A stretch of DNA of 5,340 nt, from the NCBI GenBank assembly GCA_964443315.1, contig CAYUCP010000051.1:1-5340 (forward strand), in the 5' to 3' direction. Source of the stretch: JAGOTP01 sp964443315. Its GTDB lineage: Bacteria > Patescibacteriota > Patescibacteriia > 2-12-FULL-60-25. The position numbers and the translations under genes were made by a program. The notes below the pieces were generated by a model, which saw only the letters and a list, made by a program, of their open reading frames with translations, was not told where the DNA came from and ran no database searches. Below, in pieces: positions 1-5,340 of the stretch; positions within the stretch are counted from its first letter, which is position 1, and each line of letters opens with the position of its first letter.

Positions 1-113
1 GCCAGAAGCTCCTGAGCTCTATCTTCATTCTTGCCCGATTGAGAATCGAGAAAGTACTCCTGCACAATCTGCGGGCATTTTTTGAAGCGTTGCTGCCATT
101 CAAGGGAATCCAT
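1..113 (-). CDS. Small unrecognised protein, N-terminal part only (runs off the left edge)
   Basis: An open frame starts at ATG (complement of 111-113) and stays open to the window edge, giving 37 complete codons. The protein begins MDSLEWQQRFKKCPQIVQEY and continues with a hydrophilic, probably helical stretch rich in Asp, Glu, Gln and Lys. There is no signal peptide or membrane segment in the visible part, so a cytoplasmic protein is likely. It lies 22 bp downstream of the stop of the large membrane protein on the same strand, with no terminator between them, so the two are probably co-transcribed. No Shine-Dalgarno sequence precedes the ATG; the nearest purine run (GGAGGG) is about 31 nt upstream, inside the previous gene, and too far to serve. 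I do not recognise the family. Whether this is a real gene rests on its position, the open frame and plausible composition. Confidence 0.6.
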   Translation of the reverse strand, partial: MDSLEWQQRFKKCPQIVQEYFLDSQSGKNEDRAQELL

Positions 114-135
114 AGATCAGAAACGTGAATGCGAA

Positions 136-3100
136 TTACGGGGTCCCTCCGCCACCGCTCCCACCTGCGGCTGGAGCCGCACCACCACCTCCACCACCGC
201 CACGACGACCGCCTCCGCCGCCGCCACGTGGGCGAGAACCCGAAGAGGCTCCTTTTTTCTTTCCCGTCTCGTTAAACTGGTTAATCGCTGAACGGGCTGC
301 TGCATAGCGCTCATACTCAGCATAAGACGCTTGCATCTCCGGGTGAGAGTCAAAGAAGCGCGCACGACGATCTTCGTCGTAGCCACGGATCGCATCGAAG
401 TCTTCCATTTTCTGCCTTCCATCAGCTGTTCCGTTCTGCTTAGTGAACCATTCCGTCACTTCATCAGACGTACTGAGCGCCGCCTCGCGAATCGCATTAC
501 GCGACTGCTTTTGCGTAGGAGTCATCATGCCTTCGTCGAGCGATTTCGCTACACCACTTCGTCCAAGAGCGGCAACCACATCCATTTTCAGGTCTTGTGG
601 CAGATCGTTCATTCCTTCCAACATCGGCAGTACTTCTTGAATCTCGGCTTGATACTGACCCTTGATCTGATCCTTAATGTACTGTGGCGCTTTCGAATCT
701 TTCACGGCTTCGGCACGCGTTTTCTCGACTTTGGTACCCTCGGTATTCGTATACTCTATTTTTGTCTCAGCGCTAGCTGTACGTTCTGAAAGTTTTCCTT
801 GAACGTAGTTCGCAGCTGCATGAACGGCTGCCGCTCGCATTGGCGCAGCAGTCTTCGCATCAGCGTCCCATTTTCCATCCGCCCCCACCGCTCCGCCCAC
901 GTTCTGCACCGCCTCAGCGATACCGACCGTCTTGGCATGCTGCACAAAGCGATTTTCAACACCAGCTGAAGTTCCCACGCCATGGATCGCCGGACGGCCA
1001 TCTGGGGTACTCGTATCCAACCAGTTCACCGCGGAAGCAGCTGACAAACCGCTCTGGATCTGGTTGATAGCGAAGTTTCTGCGGTCACTGTGACGGTAAC
1101 CCGTGTTTGCCGCATCAACTTCTCCCTTTTCATTTACAGCAATTTCCACGACTCGGTTCTTAAAGTTCGAATCTTGCTCGATCGACATGTTCTTGAGGCG
1201 ATCGATCTTGATACCCGTTGCCTGGAAGTTACCCGCTGCGTCGACCTCGCCACTTTCTCGAATATGCTGCACCATCGCGTCGAAATTCTGACGATCACGA
1301 CCCGTCAAACGATTACGCGTCTGCTGGATCGCATTCTCGTCACCAACCTTGAGACGACCCGTTGCCTTGTCCTCTACGAAGGCTCCTTCGTTCGCCACGC
1401 TGCGCAAGACATCAAAGTTCGTTTTTGCATCAGCCTCCAACGTACTCCAGTTTTGACGAACTTCTTTGAGCTGTTTCTGACGCTGTTCTTCATCCGTAAG
1501 CAAATGCGGGGCACCTTTTCGCAACGCCTTGATCTTTTCGTCTATATCTTCCTTATCTTTCTCATCTCGTTTCGTATCGGTCGTGATCAGGGACTTTTGG
1601 CGTTCAAGATCCGCAATAGCACGACGCGTCGCTTCTTGCTTGTTTGCACGATCTGCAAAGCGCTTAGCAAGCGTATCGTCTTTGAGCGTTTTCTTTAATC
1701 CGTCTGTATTAGCATCCTTTTGCGTCTTCAATTCCTTATCGTAGGATTTCAAGTTAGCCGCCTTCTCCGCTAGCTCTTCACGCTCCAGCAGGTTCATGGC
1801 ATTTGACCCGGCCAAGCCGTACTTGAAAGCAGCGATGCTGCGCTCTGCGTCTTCTTCGGCTTTTGTAGCATTAGTATTCTTAAGCAATTCGCGGGTTTCC
1901 TTCGCTTCCTTGTAGGCCTCATTGCGATTCTTAAACTGCTGTTCACGCAACCATTTGTTTTGACCAGCAAATGGTAATCTGCGGACCGTCCCCGCCATAC
2001 GACCTCGCCAGTCGTAACGGCGATCAAGCGCACCCACCGCGCTACCCGCCGCGCTACCCGCCGCCCAACCCGCTCCGCGCGCCGCCATATAGCCCCCAGC
2101 CAAGACACCGCCACCCGCTCCATACAAAGCCGCTTTTTGGGCATATTTCTTCGTTTTATCCGCGATACTCTTCATGAGACCTCCGCCTACCCCAGCACTA
2201 CTCAAGGAACCTGCCGCATCAATTGCCGCCTGAAGACCCATCATCATCATGGCGATTGCGATCAGGTAGGAACCAAGTCCTTGGGCATTTCCGATCGCAC
2301 TCATGAACAAACTTATTGCATTCTGCCCTGTATCAAAACCGGCGCCAATTGCACTACCCGACTGAGTGTACAAGCCCAACCGTTCATCCTGACCTTGAGC
2401 TGATAAGGTGGCAAATGTCAGCCATAACCAAAACGCCATAACAGGCCCACCCGTGAGCAGCCCCGATAACTGACCCCAGTACTTCCCCGCCTGGCTTCCC
2501 AACACGTTCTTCATCGAACCCGGCAACGCACTGGCCAAAAATGGAATTGGGGAAAAAATCAGCAACATCCACAGCCCAACGATGCGTCCTACCACAAAGA
2601 CCACCATCATGAGCATGACGCCAATAGCGATGACCAGTAAGAAGATCTGCAAAGCAGAGGAGATGATAACATCCAAAATCACTTGCCCAGCACCAGTTGT
2701 TGCCACATTTTGGACTGAAGCTGCCGTTGTGGATGCTACCAATCTTTGAAACTCGCTTGCTGCATTTGTCGCAGTAATAAGCGGCAAATGCAATGCGTTC
2801 GTAAAGTTTCCGGCGCCGATCGAGGCGAAGGCGTTGACGAAGGTCAACATGACCACCTGAGATGCGTCGATCAACAATGCAACAATTGTTTTAGAAAAGT
2901 TCACGAGTACCGCGGCCATCAAGACTTTTGGCAAGATGTTCTTTACGTGCAATTCGTTCGTTCTCCAACCCAAGATCGTTCCGTAGGAGGCCAAAATCAA
3001 AATCACAATAAAGAACATGTTGGCAAGATCACGCACCATTCTCCAACCAACCACAACCGGAGGCGCGTCTGCAAAACCGTTGTAGGTTAAGAACCCGAGC

Positions 3101-3549
3101 AAGACATTGATCAAGAGCAAAATCACCTTTCCCAAGAACGAGACGATGACCCCCATCATGAAGGCAATGAACCCAACCAATCTTGCTGTCAGCGTGTCCG
3201 TAATTGTTGCAGTCGAAGGAACGTTCAACAACTCACGACCGATCTGTTCCGCTGTCATGTCTCTCGTTAACCCGTTTACAACTGTTCTAGCAGCTTGAGG
3301 CGTGCTGTCCCAGGCAGCATCACCAATACGCGCTCCAACATCTTGGAGACCGTAATAGAGGCCTGTGATCGGGTTAGAATTGATAGCCGCTCTCTCCAGC
3401 CAAGATCGCTCATCCATTCGTTGCTGAGCATTTGCTTCTTGAACACCCACAAATGCGGCCACAAAAAGCGCCGCTACCAAACCGGAAGCAACAACTCGAA
3501 AAAGACTTCGACCAGAACCGGAGGCGATTCGTGCAAGGAAAGAACGCAT
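136..3549 (-). CDS. Large polytopic membrane protein, VirB6/TrbL-like, with long charged C-terminal region and Gly-rich tail
   Basis: This 1137-residue protein fills most of the left two thirds of the window. Residues 1-41 look like a Sec signal peptide (basic start, hydrophobic 19-36, possible cleavage after ANA at 39-41). Hydrophobic spans follow at about 124-154, 175-193, 206-240, 288-320, 321-343, 365-384 and 424-446. The stretches NMFFIVILILASYGTIL (177-193), LPKVLMAAVLVNFSKTIVA (206-224) and LWMLLIFSPIPFLASALPG (326-344) resemble the VirB6/TrbL-like proteins common in Patescibacteria next to T4SS-type ATPases; this comes from recall of the family, not a search. A glycine zipper (477-507), a charged helical region with coiled-coil character (about 535-705), a mixed region (706-1096) and an RGG/Gly-rich tail (1100-1137) follow. 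The protein has no cysteine. The ATG at 3549 is the first possible start, because an in-frame TGA lies four codons upstream. Likely role: inner-membrane channel or scaffold of a T4SS-like or pilus-like machine. The family call is moderate and the role is inferred. Confidence 0.75.
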   Translation of the reverse strand: MRSFLARIASGSGRSLFRVVASGLVAALFVAAFVGVQEANAQQRMDERSWLERAAINSNPITGLYYGLQDVGARIGDAAWDSTPQAARTVVNGLTRDMTAEQIGRELLNVPSTATITDTLTARLVGFIAFMMGVIVSFLGKVILLLINVLLGFLTYNGFADAPPVVVGWRMVRDLANMFFIVILILASYGTILGWRTNELHVKNILPKVLMAAVLVNFSKTIVALLIDASQVVMLTFVNAFASIGAGNFTNALHLPLITATNAASEFQRLVASTTAASVQNVATTGAGQVILDVIISSALQIFLLVIAIGVMLMMVVFVVGRIVGLWMLLIFSPIPFLASALPGSMKNVLGSQAGKYWGQLSGLLTGGPVMAFWLWLTFATLSAQGQDERLGLYTQSGSAIGAGFDTGQNAISLFMSAIGNAQGLGSYLIAIAMMMMGLQAAIDAAGSLSSAGVGGGLMKSIADKTKKYAQKAALYGAGGGVLAGGYMAARGAGWAAGSAAGSAVGALDRRYDWRGRMAGTVRRLPFAGQNKWLREQQFKNRNEAYKEAKETRELLKNTNATKAEEDAERSIAAFKYGLAGSNAMNLLEREELAEKAANLKSYDKELKTQKDANTDGLKKTLKDDTLAKRFADRANKQEATRRAIADLERQKSLITTDTKRDEKDKEDIDEKIKALRKGAPHLLTDEEQRQKQLKEVRQNWSTLEADAKTNFDVLRSVANEGAFVEDKATGRLKVGDENAIQQTRNRLTGRDRQNFDAMVQHIRESGEVDAAGNFQATGIKIDRLKNMSIEQDSNFKNRVVEIAVNEKGEVDAANTGYRHSDRRNFAINQIQSGLSAASAVNWLDTSTPDGRPAIHGVGTSAGVENRFVQHAKTVGIAEAVQNVGGAVGADGKWDADAKTAAPMRAAAVHAAANYVQGKLSERTASAETKIEYTNTEGTKVEKTRAEAVKDSKAPQYIKDQIKGQYQAEIQEVLPMLEGMNDLPQDLKMDVVAALGRSGVAKSLDEGMMTPTQKQSRNAIREAALSTSDEVTEWFTKQNGTADGRQKMEDFDAIRGYDEDRRARFFDSHPEMQASYAEYERYAAARSAINQFNETGKKKGASSGSRPRGGGGGGRRGGGGGGGAAPAAGGSGGGGTP
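139..252 (-). repeat. Low-complexity GGN tract encoding the RGG/Gly-rich C-terminal tail
   Basis: The last 38 codons of the large membrane protein (residues 1100-1137) are almost all Gly, Arg, Ala, Ser and Pro, built from GGN codons that read as CCN runs on the plus strand. Two Arg-Gly blocks (PRGGGGGG at 1107-1114 and RRGGGGGGG nearby) precede an AAPAAGG linker and a final GGGGTP. The tract ends exactly at the TAA stop. Such sequence is prone to replication slippage, so its length may vary between strains. Proline-rich frames on the opposite strand are shadows of it. Confidence 0.85.
2029..2064 (-). repeat. 12-bp tandem repeat encoding AAGS units of a glycine zipper
   Basis: On the coding (minus) strand the unit GCGGCGGGTAGC occurs twice without mismatch (2041-2064), followed by a diverged third copy GCGGTGGGTGCG (2029-2040). 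Each unit is four codons, giving AAGS-AAGS-AVGA at residues 496-507. Because the period is four residues, the repeat places Gly at 498, 502 and 506, extending a GxxxG series that begins at Gly494. Confidence 0.85.
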
Positions 3550-3563
3550 AACAGCTGAGCTTC

Positions 3564-3592
3564 AGTGTATCACATCCGTTTTCCATCTTGTA
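3564..3592 (-). promoter_or_regulatory. Candidate promoter of the VirB6-like gene (extended -10)
   Basis: On the minus strand TGATACACT (3572 to 3564) fits an extended -10 element (TGn followed by TACACT, four of six matches to TATAAT). With a 17-bp spacer the -35 position holds TACAAG (3592-3587), a poor match, so the extended -10 would have to carry recognition. The -10 ends 14 nt before the ATG at 3549, which predicts an mRNA leader of only about 8 nt and leaves no room for a Shine-Dalgarno sequence. Assigned by eye from consensus only. Confidence 0.4.
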
Positions 3593-3620
3593 GCCGCGTT
3601 CATCCACATTCCAAGAGGGG

Positions 3621-3648
3621 TTGTTTCAAGGGCGAGGCATGGTAGACT
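3621..3648 (+). promoter_or_regulatory. Candidate promoter of the LCP gene (leaderless arrangement)
   Basis: TTGTTT (3621-3626, three of six matches to TTGACA) is separated by 16 bp from TAGACT (3643-3648, four of six matches to TATAAT, with TAnnnT spacing). A TG at 3640-3641 adds an extended -10. Seven bases separate the hexamer from the ATG at 3656, so a start site at the usual distance would fall on or next to the A of the start codon. No Shine-Dalgarno sequence sits at a useful distance; GGCGAGG (3631-3637) ends 18 nt upstream of the ATG. This is the layout known for leaderless genes. Confidence 0.45.
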
Positions 3649-3655
3649 GCTGAAC

Positions 3656-5146
3656 ATGCTTTCGTTCCGTAAGCCCGATCCCCTGTCCACGAATTTCATC
3701 GCCCGGAGCGAACGATCCGTGTCACGTCAGACGATTATTTTGACGATCGTCTTCTCCGTTGTCGTTGGACTCCTGTCTGCCGCCGGCGCAACCGCCTCCT
3801 ACCGCGCCAGCTCGCGTGGGACAAGCATTATTCAAGAGATTCAGCGCTTACCACTTATCTCCCACGTCGAACGTGTCATTGGCGTACCCGATGAAACCAA
3901 TCCAACCGGCCAAGAACAAGCAGAGAAAGATCGGATGAACGTGCTACTTCTCGGGGTCGGTGGCGAAGGTCACGAGGGCTCTCAACTCACCGACACCATT
4001 ATCTTGGCCTCAATTGATCTCAAGGAAAAACGCGTTGGGATGCTGTCGATCCCTCGCGATACCGCTTATCCCCTTGGTGGGGGCCGCTTTGAAAAGATCA
4101 ATGCCGTCAACGCGTATTTCGAACAAGATCATCCAGGCGAAGGCGCAAAGCGTACGGCGGAAGCCTTTTCGACACTCCTCGAACAACCAATTGATCATGT
4201 CATTAAGATTGACTTCGCTGGCTTTGCAAAATTCGTCGATGCGTTAGGTGGCATTCAAGTAAACGTCGAACGGAGCTTCACGGACTATCAATATCCTACA
4301 GCAGACAAAAAATGGATGACGGTGTCCTTTAAGAAAGGCGTACAAACCATGGATGGCAAGACGGCGCTCATCTACGCCCGCTCGCGTCACGGAAACAACG
4401 GCGAGGGCAGCGACTTTGCCCGCAGCCGCCGTCAGCAGATCGTGATCATGGCCGTTCGAAACAAGCTACTCTCGCTTGGGACACTCACCGATCATCGTGC
4501 GCTCGCGAATCTGTACACCGCTATCACCAACCATATCCAAACCGACTTCACCCCTTGGAACGCATTGGCGCTCGCTCCTCTCTTGAAAGATTTCTCAAGT
4601 GATCGGGTGAACCTTCAGGTATTAACCGACGAGCCGGGGAAGGAGCTAGTCGCCGCCAACGTGAACGGCGCCTTCATGCTGTTCCCTCGTAACCCAGATT
4701 GGTCTGATATTCGCGCATTGGCTGCTAACCCATTTAAGGAAGCGACCTCAACTGCCGAACTAGCAGCCTCCACTTCCACCACCTCCCTTCCAGCCGCTGT
4801 TGCTGTCCGCCCAAAGATTGAGGTCCGGAATGGCACAACCCGCACCGGCTTTGCCGCCCAGATGGCCGCCAAACTCGAAAAGAATGGCTACGAGATTAAA
4901 TCCTTTGGGAACGCTGTACGCCGCGGCTACGAAGAAACCGTCATTTTTGACCTTACCCAAGGCAAAAAACCCGACGAACTCGCCGCCCTAAAACGGTCGC
5001 TACAGGCCGTTGTTTCGCTCAACCAACCCGAAATGATCCGCCCAACGGATGGACTCGCCGCCGAGAAGCCCTCCGGCCCAGATATCGACTTTTTTGTCAT
5101 TTTAGGCGAAGCCAGCTATCCTCTCCTGAATACTCCTCTGAAGTAA
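3656..5146 (+). CDS. LytR-CpsA-Psr (LCP) family glycopolymer transferase with LytR_C domain
   Basis: This 496-residue protein is a single-pass membrane enzyme. A basic N-terminus is followed by one membrane helix (about 26-48), so the rest lies outside the membrane. The LCP domain spans about 94-272 and shows the family landmarks: NVLLLGVGG (95-103), LTDTIILASI with Asp113, SIPRDT (131-136) with Arg134 and Asp135, KINAVNAYF (147-155), and the Arg-rich end YARSRHGN (240-247) to DFARSRRQQ (253-261). Known LCP enzymes use such Arg and Asp residues to bind the polyprenyl pyrophosphate-linked substrate and its metal, and transfer anionic glycopolymers to peptidoglycan. A Ser/Thr/Ala-rich linker (362-384) leads to a LytR_C domain (about 386-484, starting IEVRNGTTRTGFA). 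Length is normal for LCP plus LytR_C. No cysteine is present. The GTPase gene starts 3 bp downstream, indicating one operon. Family call is firm; the actual glycopolymer is unknown. Confidence 0.93.
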   Translation: MLSFRKPDPLSTNFIARSERSVSRQTIILTIVFSVVVGLLSAAGATASYRASSRGTSIIQEIQRLPLISHVERVIGVPDETNPTGQEQAEKDRMNVLLLGVGGEGHEGSQLTDTIILASIDLKEKRVGMLSIPRDTAYPLGGGRFEKINAVNAYFEQDHPGEGAKRTAEAFSTLLEQPIDHVIKIDFAGFAKFVDALGGIQVNVERSFTDYQYPTADKKWMTVSFKKGVQTMDGKTALIYARSRHGNNGEGSDFARSRRQQIVIMAVRNKLLSLGTLTDHRALANLYTAITNHIQTDFTPWNALALAPLLKDFSSDRVNLQVLTDEPGKELVAANVNGAFMLFPRNPDWSDIRALAANPFKEATSTAELAASTSTTSLPAAVAVRPKIEVRNGTTRTGFAAQMAAKLEKNGYEIKSFGNAVRRGYEETVIFDLTQGKKPDELAALKRSLQAVVSLNQPEMIRPTDGLAAEKPSGPDIDFFVILGEASYPLLNTPLK

Positions 5147-5149
5147 CCT

Positions 5150-5340
5150 ATGAAACTTAGCCTGGACACCGGCCTCGACGACCAAGTGAGCCTTACTGCC
5201 GAACCCGCTGCGCCAGCCGCCCGGCTTCCTCGTGTCGCCCTCGTCGGACGCACCAATGTCGGTAAATCAAGTCTCTGGAACCGCTTTACCGAAAGCGGTC
5301 ATGCCTTGGTAAGCGAAGACGCTCACACCACCCGCGATCG
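5150..5340 (+). CDS. der: Der/EngA-like GTPase, N-terminal part (runs off the right edge)
   Basis: The frame opens at ATG 5150 and stays open to the edge, giving 63 complete codons. A Walker A / G1 motif GRTNVGKSS lies at residues 33-41, followed by LWNRF and then TTRDR (60-64, last codon cut), matching the spacing of the G1 and G2 motifs in the first GTPase domain of Der. Der is a double-GTPase that assists maturation of the large ribosomal subunit in the cytoplasm. MnmE shares a similar G domain, but there it follows a long N-terminal region, so Der fits better. Two oddities: about 28 residues precede the usual domain start, rich in Ala, Asp and Pro; and the usual Pro of GRPNVGKS is Thr35, while the segment before TRDR reads SEDAHT where typical Der has PGV. 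A Der-like paralogue is possible; the G3, G4, second GTPase and KH-like domains lie outside the window. It sits 3 bp after the LCP stop with no clear Shine-Dalgarno sequence. Confidence 0.8.
   Translation, partial: MKLSLDTGLDDQVSLTAEPAAPAARLPRVALVGRTNVGKSSLWNRFTESGHALVSEDAHTTRD

Noticed and set aside
252..270. A-rich run (AAAGAAAAAAGG on the coding strand) near the end of the VirB6-like gene as a programmed frameshift site
   Set aside because: The codon phase is AAG AAA AAA GGA, which does not fit the X XXY YYZ pattern for -1 slippage, and six A residues is short for transcriptional slippage. The zero frame continues normally to its stop.
125..307. Plus-strand proline-rich frame resembling a poly-Pro protein
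   Set aside because: It is the complement of the Gly-rich tail codons (GGN read as CCN), so the proline runs are an artefact.
1090..1698. A 202-codon plus-strand open frame and other plus-strand frames inside 136-3549
   Set aside because: They lie antisense to the long membrane-protein gene, have unlikely composition and no promoter or start signal; they are shadows of that gene.
3555..3565. Small inverted repeat CTGA-GCT-TCAG just upstream of the VirB6-like start
   Set aside because: Four-base arms are expected by chance and too short to support an operator or hairpin call.
5147..5149. Possible terminator between the LCP and Der-like genes
   Set aside because: Only three bases separate the genes and no hairpin followed by a T run is visible.

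Overview
The window looks like ordinary chromosome from a member of the Patescibacteria (CPR) with roughly balanced GC content. That assignment is inference. It rests on the style of the large polytopic membrane protein (a VirB6/TrbL-like protein with a Patescibacteria-type membrane core), on the compact layout, and on the lack of a Shine-Dalgarno sequence at any of the four starts. The standard genetic code reads cleanly: long ORFs stay open, Trp is TGG and stops are TAA. No rRNA, tRNA, CRISPR array, insertion sequence or convincing terminator was seen.

Layout: two transcription units diverge from a 106-bp intergenic region (3550-3655). Leftwards runs a 1137-residue protein (136-3549, minus). 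It has a signal peptide, a multi-span VirB6/TrbL-like membrane core, a glycine zipper, a long charged helical region, a degenerate-repeat region and an RGG/Gly-rich tail. After 22 bp comes the start of a small unrecognised gene (1-113, minus) that leaves the window. Rightwards runs a 496-residue LytR-CpsA-Psr (LCP) protein with a LytR_C domain (3656-5146). After only 3 bp comes the start of a Der/EngA-like GTPase (5150 onward), cut by the window edge. Each divergent unit has a plausible extended -10 promoter placed so that the mRNA leader would be absent (LCP) or only about 8 nt (VirB6-like).

Working together: the rightward pair joins cell-wall glycopolymer attachment (LCP) to ribosome-assembly GTPase function (Der), a housekeeping growth operon. 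The leftward unit is probably part of a T4SS-like or pilus-like envelope machine. Its partner ATPases and pilins would have to lie outside this window. The least explained material is the roughly 630-residue soluble tail of the leftward protein.
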